A stretch of 64,000 bases of DNA from JBBRHQ01 sp963815645 (GTDB taxonomy: Bacteria > Actinomycetota > Thermoleophilia > Solirubrobacterales > 70-9), in the NCBI GenBank assembly GCA_963815645.1, contig CAWFHL010000001.1, positions 1,302,001-1,366,000 of the forward strand, written 5' to 3'. The translations under genes were made by a program, and so were the position numbers. A model generated the notes under the pieces. That model saw only the letters and a list, made by a program, of their open reading frames with translations. It was not told the DNA's origin and did no database searches. How positions within the stretch are numbered: position 1 is the first letter of the stretch; every line of letters begins with the position of its first letter. Below, piece by piece: positions 29,261-38,667 of this stretch.

Positions 29261-30153
29261 CTAGCCTTGGAGGGCGGACGGGCGCTCGAATGCCTGCATC
29301 ACCCCGCCGATCGCGAAGCAGGCGGCGCCGGCGAAGGTCCCCCAGTTGGCGACCGCCAGGTTCACCGGCCCCGAGGTCTCGGGCCGGGTGAAGTCGGCCA
29401 GCGCCGAGATCATGAAGAGGACCGAGCCGAGCTGGTTGACGGCGACGATCCACCAGCCGAGGTCGCGCCTCCGCCAGCAGGGCGGTCCGTGACAGATCTC
29501 GACCATCGAGAGGTGGCCGGAGATCAGGAAGAGGATGCAGCCGATCATCTCCGGGGCCCAGATCAGCCGGTTCTCCTGGTGCAGGCTGAGCCCCTGCAGG
29601 AAGGCGTCGATCAGGCTGACCGCGAAGGCCAGGGTGCCGGCGAACAGGACGAAGGTCGCCAGCCAGTCGAGCCGCATCGGCTCATACGTCCACCAGCGCC
29701 AGCGCTCCCCGGAGAGCCCCTCCGCGCTGATCTGCGCGGCGCGTTGATCGATCCGAGCAGCGAGGCGTAGGCGCCGGTGCTGAAGAAGACGCCGCCGATC
29801 AGATAGACGGTGGAGATCTCCTTGCCGCCGGCCGACCCGACCTGCGAGAGCCAGGCGCCCAGCGCGAACAGCAGGCCACCGAGGGTGAAGGCGACAGAGG
29901 CGATCCAGTTCAGTCGCCGCAGGCGCCGAGCCGTGGTCTGCTCGGCCCGCAGGACCGAGCGCACGGCGCCCTCGGCGTCGCGTAGCTCGAGCCGGGCGCG
30001 CTTCCTCGCCGCCCGCGAGGCCCAGACAGCCGTGCCGCCCTCGGGAACCTCCCAGGTGACACGGGTTGTGAACGGCCCCCCCCCACGCCGCTCACTCAGC
30101 GACCACTCGGCCGGCCCGGGAACGGGCGCCGTCCCGGTGGCAGGCTCAGGCAA
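29261..30153 (-). CDS. YrhK-like multi-helix membrane protein; one frameshift
   Basis: About 298 residues. A soluble N-terminal part (VTWEVPEGGTAVWASRAARK, an alpha/beta-like region up to about residue 75) is followed by about seven membrane helices, including LIGGVFFSTGAYASLLGSIN and VNQLGSVLFMISALADFT. The repeated pattern of a two-helix unit with a short charged loop resembles YrhK-type domains. A break lies near 29740. It is 10 bases upstream of the flippase gene on the same strand, so these genes and ClC form one operon. Confidence 0.7.
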
Positions 30154-30165
30154 CTTTCCCCGCGA

Positions 30166-30273
30166 TCAGCGAGAGAGCTCGTGACGCGACCTGGCGGCGT
30201 GATAGCCGACGTACCAGGCGAGATGACGGACCGCGCTGATGCCGTTTAGGGCCGGCGAGAAGATCCTCTTCAT
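30166..30273 (-). CDS. Possible 35-residue basic peptide
   Basis: A 36-codon frame encoding MKRIFSPALNGISAVRHLAW followed by YVGYHAARSRHELSR. It looks like an amphipathic, basic helix. AGGA lies about ten bases upstream of the ATG at 30273. It would be the first gene of the YrhK-flippase-ClC operon, 12 bases ahead of the next start. Small size limits certainty. Confidence 0.4.
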   Translation of the reverse strand: MKRIFSPALNGISAVRHLAWYVGYHAARSRHELSR

Positions 30274-30394
30274 CGGCGCCGATCCTATTTGGTAGGGCGG
30301 AGCGACCAAATGGCGCCAGAGCGCAATTTGCAGGTTTTCGGTAGCGGGATACGCGATTTCGGAGGTTCTCGGCCGTTGTCCTAGAGTGGGAACG

Positions 30395-31646
30395 ATGAAG
30401 GTCGGGATCATCGGCCTCGGTTACGTCGGCCTGCCGCTCGCCGTCGCCTTCGCCGAGTCCGGGCACGAGGTGGTCGGCCTCGACGCGGATCAGGCGCAAG
30501 GTCGAGAGCCTGCGCGCGCGGCCGCAGCTACGTCGAGGACATCCCCGACGCGGCCCTCGCGGCCTCGGCGAGCTGCTGAAGCCGACCACCTCACTACGCC
30601 GACCTCGCCTCCTGCCACGCGGTGATCATCTGCGTCCCGACCCCGCTCACCGGCTCCCGCGAGCCCGACCTCACCTACCTGCTGGACTCCGCGAACTCGC
30701 TCTCGCAGGTGCTCCAGCCCGAGCAGCTCGTCGTGCTGGAGTCGACCACCTACCCGGGCACGACCAGGGAGCGGCTGCTGCCGATCCTCGAGGAGTCGGG
30801 GATGGCGGCGGGGCGGGACTTCCACCTCGCCTTCTCGCCCGAGCGGATCGACCCGGGCCGCACCGACTTCACCGTGCGCACCACGCCGAAGCTGGTCGGC
30901 GGCCTCACCGAGGCCTGCACCGAGCGGGCGCGCGAGCTCTACCCGCTGATCTGCGAGCAGGTCGTCGTCCTCTCCACCCCCGAGGCGGCGGAGCTGGCGA
31001 AGCTGCTGGAGAACATCTTCCGCTCGGTCAACATCGCCCTGGTCAACGAGCTGGCGCAGCTCTGCGACAGGCTCGGGGTCGACGTCTGGGAGGTGATCGA
31101 CGCGGCCTCGACCAAGCCGTTCGGGTTCATGCGCTTCGAGCCGGGGCCCGGGATGGGCGGCCACTGCCTCCCGGTCGACCCCTTCTATCTCGCCTTCAAG
31201 GCGCGCGAGCACGACTTCTACCCGGAGTTCATCGAGCTCGCCGGGAAGATCAACCAGGCCCAGCCGCAGTTCTGCGTGGACCGGATCGAGAAGGCGCTGA
31301 ACGGCGTCGCGCAAGCCGGTCAACGGCTCCCGGATCCTGATCCTCGGGGTCAGCTACAAGGCGGGGGTCGGCGACACCCGCGAGGCGCCGGCGCTGCAGA
31401 TCATCGGGCTGCTGCGCGACCTCGGGGCGAGGTCGTCCTACCACGACCCCCACGTGCCCTCGCTGGCCGAGTTCGGGCTCGAGCTCGGCCGACCTCGACG
31501 CCGAGGTCGCGGCCGCCGACCTGGTCGCGGTCGTCACCGCCCACGCGGAGATCGACTACCGGCAGGTGGTGGCCTCCGCGCAGCTGGTGATCGACTTCCG
31601 CGGCGTGACCCGTGGGATCGAGGCGGAGAACCTGATCCGCCTCTGA
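30395..31646 (+). CDS. Nucleotide-sugar dehydrogenase (UDP-glucose/GDP-mannose dehydrogenase family); several frameshifts
   Basis: About 425 residues. The Rossmann start MKVGIIGLGYVGLPLAVAFA, ICVPTPL, LESTTYPGTTRE, the FSPERIDPG block, AELAKLLENIFRSVNIALVN and the catalytic cysteine in GPGMGGHCLPVDPFYL are UDP-N-acyl-hexosamine 6-dehydrogenase-type (WecC/WbpA) signatures. GVSYKAGVGDTREAPALQII is the C-terminal domain. Breaks near 30495, 30520, 30575, 30600, 31310 and 31490 are repaired by two-base additions. It oxidises a nucleotide sugar to a uronic acid for surface polysaccharide. Confidence 0.9.
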
Positions 31647-31656
31647 GAAGAGCGCC

Positions 31657-32722
31657 TCAGTGGCGGTTGCGGGAAGAAGGAGGCCGTGTCGGCGCCGACG
31701 CCGAGTTGGACGACGATGTCGGGCTGCGTCACGGTTGAACTGCCGCTGGCGATCGCGAACGGAGTTGCCCGGTCGAGAAATAGACCGGGGCGGCGGAACC
31801 TCGATCCTCCGAGCCCTTCTGCACCGCCAGGCCGTGGTGCCGTCGCTGTCTCGGTGTTACCGAGACAGGTCACGTTTGCCGTCGAGTCGGTCGGTGAGGT
31901 TGAGGTAGTAGGGCTGTGGCTGGGTGAGAACTGTTCGTGGCGCCCTGAAGCCCCCGCTTGCCTCAGGACGACCACGTTGCCGCTCTGTAGTTGCCGACGA
32001 GAGGTCGTCCGCCGTCGCGGTCGAGGTCGCGGCGAGATCGGGTAGGCGCCGCGCCGGGGGAAGGAGCGCTTCCCGAAGCCCCGTTGCGCGCCGTAGAGGA
32101 CCACGACGTCCCGAGCGAAGACGGTCACCGCCAGGTCCTTGCGCCCGTCCGGTTGTATCGCGACGGCGATGAAGTAGGGCTGGAGCCGACCCGGTAGTCG
32201 GTCTGGCGCGGAGGCGACCGCCGCGGCGGCCGAGCAGGACGGCGAGTATGGTCCCTCCTCCGCCACCGCGACGTCTTGTGCCCGTCAGGTTGAAGTCGCC
32301 GATCACCGGGCTGTAGGGGTAATCCAGGGTCGGGTAGGAGGCGGCATCCGGAACCCGCCGCCGCGCTGTCGCAGCAAGACGACGATCGCGTTGTTGCTCG
32401 TATCGGGGCGACGAAGTCCTTGCGACGGTCGCCGTTCAGTCGTGAGGCGGAGTCGGAGAGCCCGCCGGGGTGTGTGGATGGTGTGCGGCGCCTGAAGGTG
32501 CCGTCGCCGCGGCCAGAGGACGTTCACCCGTCGGCGCCGGCGGTCGCAGATCGAGCTTGCGTCGCGTTGAGTCGGCCTTGATGATCCCGAAGGGCCGGGT
32601 CCCGGCCGGGAGTCGCGCTTCGGGGCGAAGTTGATCGAGCCGAGCCCGCCAGGGCGCCGAGGCGCCGCTCAGTGCGAAGACGGCGATCGCTGCCCAGACA
32701 CACCCCTGACTCGATTCGACAT
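31657..32722 (-). CDS. Secreted FG-GAP/VCBS repeat protein; many frameshifts
   Basis: About 350 residues if joined. The start MSNRVR at 32722 joins, after a break, to a signal peptide CVWAAIAVFALSGASA. The mature part shows FG-GAP units such as AGTRPFGIIKADFN-like, SPVIGDFNLTGTQDVAVAEE and QPYFIAVAIQPDGRKDLAVT, each ending with a calcium-binding-like D-x-D-x-D variant and a VVLL/VVVLRQ strand. Such repeats build a beta-propeller. The 3' end is unclear; the convergent dehydrogenase ends at 31646. Confidence 0.68.
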
Positions 32723-32780
32723 CTCGTGCCCCCCATTTGCTTGCCGGCGGTCGTCCTACTGGCGTTAGGCTCGCTGCCTG

Positions 32781-33495
32781 ATGAGACTCGCTCGGTTGGG
32801 GAGATTGCGCCGCTCGAGGGCGCGTCAGGGCTGGGACCGCTCCGATAGCATCACCGCCGGTCTCGCCGGGCTGGCTCTGGTTGCCGCGGGCGCCGCGATC
32901 GCCGGACAGTACACGCGGCTCCTGCGCCGGCGCACGCACGAGCATCCCGGAGGAGAGGGCCTGATCGAGTCGGCCAACGCCGCGGCGCTCGACACGGTCA
33001 GCGTCGCGGTGGAGGGATACGCGACCGCTCCCCGCAGCGAGACGGTCCTCTTCAACATCCTCGCCGGGTTCCTGGGCTCCTTCGCGACGGTCCGCCTCTC
33101 GACCTGGGCGATACAGGGACGGGCGCGGCCCCTTCCGGAACGTCCGGGTCGGCGGACGCCACATCCATCACTTCGTCCCCGGGATCCTGATCGCCTTCGC
33201 GGCGGGGACCACGGCGCTGCTGACCGAGAACGATCGGCTCGAGGATCGGCTCGCCGTCCCGATGGGGGTCGGCATGGGCCTCACCTTCGACGAGGCCGCG
33301 CTGCTCCTCGACCTCCGCGACGTCTACTGGAGCGAGGAGGGGATGCTCAGCGTCCAGGTCAGCCTCGGCCTGACGGCGATCCTCAGCACCGCGATCCTCA
33401 CCCTGCGGATCCTCCGCCGCGGCGAGCGCCGCCAGGAAGAGGCCGGCGAGATCCCGCCGGCCTACCCGCTGGCGCCGCCGCTGCCGATCACCTGA
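32781..33495 (+). CDS. Conserved actinobacterial integral membrane protein; one frameshift
   Basis: About 237 residues. Helices: LAGLALVAAGAAIAGQYTRL, LFNILAGFLGSFATVRLSTW, HHFVPGILIAFAAGTTALLT and LGLTAILSTAILTLRIL. The motif VRVGGRHIHHFVPGI and the later TFDEAALLLDLRDVYWSEEG are characteristic of a membrane family seen in many actinobacteria, with conserved histidines and acidic residues that could bind metal. A break lies near 33125. Its 3' end overlaps the convergent purA by 34 bases. Function unknown. Confidence 0.75.
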
Positions 33496-34848
33496 GGCGG
33501 GGGACCCGGCGATCCGCCGGATCCGGCACCGATCCAGACCACCTGATCGCGCCCGGGGCCGACCCCGACGAGCCGCACCGGGACATCGACGAACTCGCTG
33601 ATGTAGCGAAGGAAATCGCGGGCCGCCGCGGGAAGGTCCTCCTCGTCGCGGCAATCGTCGATCGGATCCGGGAAAGCCGGGCAGATCCTCGTAGGAGGCC
33701 TCGGCCGAGTGCAGGATCGACTGGTGATAGGGGAAGTCCTCCAGTACGGCTCCCTCGCCGGACCGGTAGCTGGTCGCGACCCGCAGCGGATCGATCCCGG
33801 CGAGCACGTCGAGCTTGGTGATCACCAGGGTGCTGATCCGGTTGAGCCGCACCGCGTACCGCAGCGCCACCAGGTCGAGCCATCCGCAGCGCCGCTCGCG
33901 GCCGGTGGTGGTGCCGAACTCGTGCCCGCGCTCGACCATCAGCCGCCCGGTCGCGTCGGAGAGCTCGGTCGGGAACGGCCCGGCGCCGACCCGGGTGGTG
34001 TAGGCCTTGGTGACCCCCCAGACCTCGTCGATGTCGGTCGGCCCGACCCCCGCCCCGACGCAGGCCGCGCCGGCGATCGGGTTGGACGAGGTGACGAAGG
34101 GATAGGTGCCGTGATCGAGGTCGAGCAGGGTCGCCTGGGCGCCCTCGAAGAGCACCGTGCGGCCCGCGTCGAGACACTCCCAGCAGAGCCTCGCCGTGTC
34201 GGCGATGTGAGGCTCGAGGCGATGGCCGTAGGTGACGTACTCCTCGGTCATCGTGTGCAGGTCGAGCCGCGGGTCGGGCCCCTGCTCGTCGTCGCCCTCG
34301 ATCCGCTGCTTGCGGTGGGCGACCGATAGCTCCCGGAGGGCCTGCTGCTTGGGTTCGAGCGCGGCGAGGATCTTCTTGCGCAGGATCTTCTCGTCGAGCA
34401 GGTCCTGGACCCTGATCCCGAGGCGAGACGCCTTGTCGGCGTAGCAGGGGCCGATGCCGCGCCTCGTGGTCCCGATCGAGAGCTTCCCGAGCCGGGTCTC
34501 CCCGGCGCTGTCGAGCAGCACGTGGTAGGGCATGATCAGGTGGGCGTTGGCCGAGATACGCAGGTTGCCGACGTCGACCCCGCGGCGCCGCAGCCCGTCG
34601 ATCTCCTCCAGCAGCACCCTCGGGTCGAGAACCACCCCGTTTCCGATCACGCAGGTCTTCTGCGAATGGAGGATCCCCGACGGGATCAGGTGGAACTTGA
34701 ACTCCTCGCCGTCGCGGACGATCGTGTGGCCGGCGTTGTTGCCACCCTGGAAGCGGACGATCATCGAGGCGTCTTCGGCGAGCAGGTCAGTGACCTTGCC
34801 CTTGCCCTCATCGCCCCACTGGGTGCCGATTATCACGACTCCTGGCAT
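33462..34848 (-). CDS. purA: Adenylosuccinate synthetase; one frameshift near the C-terminus
   Basis: About 460 residues. The start VVIIGTQWGDEGKGKVTDLL with the GTP P-loop, FQGGNNAGHTI, SIGTTRRGIGPCYADKASR, EGAQATLLDLDHGTYPFVTS and TTTGRERRCGWLDLVALRYA are PurA motifs. A break near 33680 shifts the end; DPIDDCRDEEDLPAAARDF and the C-terminal RLVGVGPGRDQVVWIGAG follow in another frame to TAG at 33462. It joins IMP and aspartate with GTP to form adenylosuccinate. Confidence 0.96.
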
Positions 34849-34882
34849 GACCGGGTGATTATGGAGGGTGGGCTGCGGTGGC

Positions 34883-34917
34883 GCGGGCGGGCGCGCTCAG
34901 GCGCTCGTCCCGCCCGC
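34883..34917 (-). terminator. GC-rich hairpin at the end of the dnaB-loader operon
   Basis: GCGGGCGGG at 34883-34891 pairs exactly with CCCGCCCGC at 34909-34917 around a 17-base loop. It covers the last codons of the helicase loader gene and the bases beyond. The overlap with coding sequence and the lack of a T tract make the terminator role uncertain. Confidence 0.35.
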
Positions 34918-35625
34918 CTCGATCCGCTTGTCGGGCCCGAACAGCGGCAGGGGGTCGCCGCAGATTTCGACCAGGCGCGAGACCGTCCGCGGCCCGATCT
35001 GCCGCTCCAGTTCCTCCTGGTCGAGGTTGGTGGTGACCAGCATCGAGCGCTCGGCCTCGTAGCGCTCGTTGACCAGTGCGTAGAGCTGTTCGAGCACCCA
35101 GTCGGAGCGCTTCTCCGCTCCGAGATCGTCGATGTGGAGCAGATCGACCGAGGTGAGGCGCTCGAAGAAGGAGAGGTATGAATCCCCGCCCGGCTCCGAG
35201 TCGTAGGTTCGCCTGATTCGCGCCAGCAGCTTAGGAAGCGAGTAGATCGCCACCGAGTGCCCGGCCTCGAGCGCCATTCGCGAGACCAGCATCGCCAGCG
35301 TCGTCTTCCCGGTGCCGGTGTCGCCCATCAGCCAGAGGCCGCGCCCGGCCGAGAGGTTGGCCTCCAGCTCCTCGACCCAGCTGCGGACGATGCGGACGAC
35401 CATCGCGTCGATCTGGGTCACCGGAGGGCGCTCGAAGGAGACTCCGCGATAGCGCGGCGGGATCACCGAGGAAACGCCCCGCGTCCTGGCGCGGCCGATT
35501 CGCTGGGCGCGACACTCGCACGGCCGGGCGACGTCCTCGGGCCCGAGGATCCAGCCGGACCCGTCGCAGACGCCCAGCGGGCAGGCCGGCTCCGGCTGGA
35601 GCCGGCCGGTCGCCGCGGAGGCCAT
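34897..35625 (-). CDS. DnaC/DnaI-like helicase loader ATPase
   Basis: A 242-residue AAA+ protein. Walker A is GDTGTGKTTLAMLV, Walker B is DLLHIDDLGAEKRSDWVLEQ, sensor 1 is LVTTNLDQEEL and an arginine motif IGPRTVSRL follows. The N-terminus has a cysteine cluster, CPLGVCDGSGW then PCECRAQR, that looks like the zinc region of DnaI-type loaders. Its ATG overlaps the dnaB stop by one base, so it is coupled to its helicase partner. Loading DnaB onto DNA is the expected role; relatives also include phage and IS21 IstB ATPases, but the setting favours a loader. Confidence 0.85.
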   Translation of the reverse strand: MASAATGRLQPEPACPLGVCDGSGWILGPEDVARPCECRAQRIGRARTRGVSSVIPPRYRGVSFERPPVTQIDAMVVRIVRSWVEELEANLSAGRGLWLMGDTGTGKTTLAMLVSRMALEAGHSVAIYSLPKLLARIRRTYDSEPGGDSYLSFFERLTSVDLLHIDDLGAEKRSDWVLEQLYALVNERYEAERSMLVTTNLDQEELERQIGPRTVSRLVEICGDPLPLFGPDKRIEAGGTSA

Positions 35626-37034
35626 CAGAACTCCGCCGCGTCGACGATCGGCGGGCCCTCGCCGGCCGGCTGCTCGATCGGGCGATCGTCCTGGGCGCGG
35701 TCGAGGAACCGGGGGAAGCGCTCGATGAAGGCTAGCCGTGCCTTGCCGATCGGGCCGTTGCGATGCTTGGCGATGATCACCTCGGCGATCCCCTGATCCT
35801 CGGAGTCGGGGTCGTAGTACTCGTCGCGGTAGAGGAAGGCGACCAAATCCGCATCCTGCTCGATCTGCCCCGACTCGCGCAGGTCGGAGAGGATCGGCCG
35901 CTTGTCCGGCCGCTGCTCGGGGGCCCGCGAGAGCTGGCTGATCGCGATCACCGGGATCCCCAGCTCGCGGGCGAGGATCTTCAGCCCGCGGCTCATCTGC
36001 CCCACCTGCTCGACCCGGTTTGCCCGCGGATCGTCGGCCCGCATCAGCTGCATGTAGTCGACGATCACCGCCCCGAGCCCGCCGCGCGACTGCTCTTGGG
36101 CGTGCAGCCTGCGGGCCTTGGCTCGCAGGTCGAGCATGCCCAGATCGGAGGAATCGTCGATCCAAAGGGGCGCCCGCTCCAGCTCGCCGCAGGCACGCAC
36201 CACCTTCGGCCAGTCCTTCTGCGCGACCTTGCCCTTGCGCAGCCGTTCGCCGGGGATCCGCGCCCGGCAGGCGATGAAGCGCTGGGCCAGCTCGACCTCA
36301 GACATCTCCAGGGAGAAGAAGGCGACCGGGAGCTCGTACTTCATCGAGACGTTCTCGGCGATGTTGGCGACCAGCGCGCTCTTGCCCATGGCCGGTCGGG
36401 CCGCCAGCACGATCAGGTTCCCGGGCTGGAAGCCCCCCGTGATGCCGTCGAGATCCCGGAAGCCCGAGGGCGTCCCGGTCACCTCGGCGTCGCCGCTGGA
36501 GAGCTTCTCGAGGCGGTCGAGCTCGTCGATCAGGATCTCGTCGACCCGGCGGAAATCGCTCGCCTGCTCCTCGTGGGCGACCTCGAACAGGAGCTTCTCG
36601 GCGCGCTCGGCCAGGAGGCGCGGCTCTCCGTCCCGTTCGTGCACCCAGGACTGGATCTCCTGTCCTGCCCCCAGCAGCCGCCGCAGCAGGGAGTTCTGCT
36701 GGACGATCTCGGCGTAGTGCTTGGCGTTGCCGGCCGCCGGGACCTTGGCGGCCAGCTCGGAGACGTAGAGCTTGCCGCCGGCGTCCTCGATCCGGCCGTG
36801 CTGGGTGAGCGACTCGACCACGCTGAGCTCGTCTACCGGCTTCGAGGCGGCGTAGAGGTCGTGGATCGCGACGAAGATTGCCTGGTGCTTGTCGAGGTAG
36901 AAGTCCTCCTGCTTCAGCTTCACCTCGTCGATCACGCGGGTGAGCGCGGCCTGGGCGACCAGCATCGCCCCGAGCACCGATTCCTCGACCTCGATGTTCT
37001 GCGGCGGGACCTGGCTTGTCGGCGTCTGCGCCAT
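35625..37034 (-). CDS. dnaB: Replicative DNA helicase DnaB
   Basis: A 469-residue intact DnaB. The N-terminal domain begins PPQNIEVEESVLGAMLV. The RecA-like helicase domain has Walker A ARPAMGKSALVANIAENVS, FFSLEMSEVELAQRFIA, Walker B GAVIVDYMQLM and the ISQLSRAPEQRPDKRP and LRESGQIEQDADLVAFLYR motifs. No intein is present. I choose the ATG at 37034 because the conserved PQNIEVEESVLG follows within 10 residues. It unwinds DNA at the replication fork. It lies 197 bases downstream of rplI. Confidence 0.97.
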   Translation of the reverse strand: MAQTPTSQVPPQNIEVEESVLGAMLVAQAALTRVIDEVKLKQEDFYLDKHQAIFVAIHDLYAASKPVDELSVVESLTQHGRIEDAGGKLYVSELAAKVPAAGNAKHYAEIVQQNSLLRRLLGAGQEIQSWVHERDGEPRLLAERAEKLLFEVAHEEQASDFRRVDEILIDELDRLEKLSSGDAEVTGTPSGFRDLDGITGGFQPGNLIVLAARPAMGKSALVANIAENVSMKYELPVAFFSLEMSEVELAQRFIACRARIPGERLRKGKVAQKDWPKVVRACGELERAPLWIDDSSDLGMLDLRAKARRLHAQEQSRGGLGAVIVDYMQLMRADDPRANRVEQVGQMSRGLKILARELGIPVIAISQLSRAPEQRPDKRPILSDLRESGQIEQDADLVAFLYRDEYYDPDSEDQGIAEVIIAKHRNGPIGKARLAFIERFPRFLDRAQDDRPIEQPAGEGPPIVDAAEF

Positions 37035-37231
37035 TGCTTGCTGATCAGTCTCGGGTCGGGATCGGCGGAAGCCCGCCGCGCCGCCGGTGGGAGCCGAGCA
37101 GGCGCCGCCGACGCCGGTCAACCAAACCACACGAGGTTCCCGGCCGTGCGGGCCAAAGCCGGGTTTTCCGCAACCTTTCGCGCGCCGAACCGTGACCGCG
37201 GTGGCGGCCCATGAGCCCCCGGACGCGGCCG

Positions 37232-37684
37232 CTACTTCTGCTCGGCGACGATCGTCTTCACCGAGGCGGTGGCGCCGCCCTGGATCTCGATCTCCACCAT
37301 GTAGGTGCCGATCTCGTGGATCGGCTGCTCGAGACGGATCTTGCGCCGGTCGATGCGCAGATCGCGAGCGTCGCGGATCGCCTCGGCGATTTCCTTCGCA
37401 GTCACCGAGCCGAACAGCTTGCCGTCCTCCCCGGCGCGATGGTGGATGGTCAGCACCGTCTTCGAGAGCAGGGCCGCGGTCTCATCGGCCCGGGCGGCCG
37501 CCTCGCGCTCGGCGCGCTCGGCCGCCTCGCGGCGCCGCTGCGCCTGCTCGAGCGCGGCGTCGGTCGCCGGCTGCGCCAGCTTCCTCGGCACCAGGTAGTT
37601 GCGGAGGTAGCCGGGAGAGACCTCGACTGCGTCGCCGCGGGCCCCAAGGTCGGTGACGTCTCGGAGCAGGATCGCCTGGGCCAT
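37232..37684 (-). CDS. rplI: 50S ribosomal protein L9
   Basis: A 150-residue L9. ILLRDVTDLGARGDAVEVSP followed by GYLRNYLVPRKLA is the RNA-binding N-domain; a long charged helix (QRRREAAERAEREAAARADE) joins it to the C-domain LFGSVTAKEIAEAI. Its ATG overlaps the stop of rpsR by one base. Length is normal. Confidence 0.98.
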   Translation of the reverse strand: MAQAILLRDVTDLGARGDAVEVSPGYLRNYLVPRKLAQPATDAALEQAQRRREAAERAEREAAARADETAALLSKTVLTIHHRAGEDGKLFGSVTAKEIAEAIRDARDLRIDRRKIRLEQPIHEIGTYMVEIEIQGGATASVKTIVAEQK

Positions 37685-37944
37685 CAGCGCTCGCCGACGT
37701 AGGGAAGCAGGGCGATCTCGCGCGCCCGTTTCACCGCCACCGCCAGCTGGCGTTGGTGCTTGCGCGAGAGCCCGGTGACCCGGCGGGAGCGGGTCTTGCC
37801 CTTGTCGGAGATGAACCGGCGCAGCAGGTTGAGGTCCTTGTAATCGATCTCCTCGACGTTGATGCGCGTGTATTTGCGCGGTCGCATCCGGTCGGACGAG
37901 CGCCGGCCGCGTCGCTGTGGTGCTGCGTCTCTGGTCCTTGCCAC
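37684..37944 (-). CDS. rpsR: 30S ribosomal protein S18
   Basis: An 86-residue S18. RKYTRINVEEIDYKDLNLLR, RRFISDKGKTRSRRVTGLS and KHQRQLAVAVKRAREIALLP are family signatures. The N-terminal 20 residues are basic. There is no CxxC zinc pair. It is 126 bases downstream of ssb and overlaps rplI. Confidence 0.97.
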   Translation of the reverse strand: MARTRDAAPQRRGRRSSDRMRPRKYTRINVEEIDYKDLNLLRRFISDKGKTRSRRVTGLSRKHQRQLAVAVKRAREIALLPYVGER

Positions 37945-38070
37945 GTCTGTGCGGTCCTCACATAGAAGTCGCCCGGCGGATGCCGAGCGAGCCGAACCAG
38001 GGCATCGTAGCGGCTGCGCCCGAAGCAGCGGGGTGCCGCCGGACCCCCGCGGATGTCCGCCGTCGGGTTC

Positions 38071-38523
38071 CTAGAAGGGGATGTCGTCGTCGCTGCCGTC
38101 GCCGACGCCCGCGCCCTCGAAGTCGGAGGTGTCGGCGGGGACATCCGACGTCGCGGTGAAGCCGTTCCCGTTCCCGCCTCCTTCTCGCGAGCCGAGGAAC
38201 TGGACGGAGTCGGCGATCACCTCGACGCTCTGGCGCTTGCCGGAGCCGTCCTTGGCCTCCCACTCGCGCCACTCGAGCCGGCCGTCGACCGCGACCGGGC
38301 GGCCCTTGCTGAGGTAGTTGGCGCAGTTCTCGCCCTGCGCGCCCCAGACGGTGATGTCGAAGTAGTTGGGCTTGTCCGTCCACTCACCGCTGGAGTCCTT
38401 GCGGCGGCTGTTTACCGCGAGTCGCAGGCTGCAGACCGAGGTTCCGCCCGGCGTGCTGCGCAACTCGGGGTCGCGGGTCAGGTTCCCGGTGAGGATCACC
38501 CTGTTGATGTTCGTGGCTGCCAC
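38071..38523 (-). CDS. ssb: Single-stranded DNA-binding protein
   Basis: A 150-residue SSB. The OB fold shows NRVILTGNLTRDPELRSTPG, SVCSLRLAVNSRRKD, YFDITVWGAQGENCANYLSK and GRPVAVDGRLEWREWEAKDG. The glycine/aspartate-rich linker ends in the partner-binding tip DDDIPF. The GTG start has GGAG nine bases upstream. It sits between rpsF and rpsR, as in many bacteria. Confidence 0.97.
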   Translation of the reverse strand: MAATNINRVILTGNLTRDPELRSTPGGTSVCSLRLAVNSRRKDSSGEWTDKPNYFDITVWGAQGENCANYLSKGRPVAVDGRLEWREWEAKDGSGKRQSVEVIADSVQFLGSREGGGNGNGFTATSDVPADTSDFEGAGVGDGSDDDIPF

Positions 38524-38667
38524 GTCTCTCGCTCCTCTTATCTGGATTCCGGAATCAGTCTAAGCAGGCGCCCGGCGCGATCTCTCCCCCCGGCGAGGCA
38601 AACGACCCAAACTGCGATGATTTGGTCCCGGCGCCGCGGCTACCGCCGGTCCGCTCGATGGGCCCGC

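Noticed and set aside
33052..33461. C-terminal extension of PurA beyond residue 390 in its first frame
   Set aside because: The conserved PurA C-terminus is found in another frame ending at 33462; the long extension only reflects the frameshift and runs antisense to the membrane protein gene.
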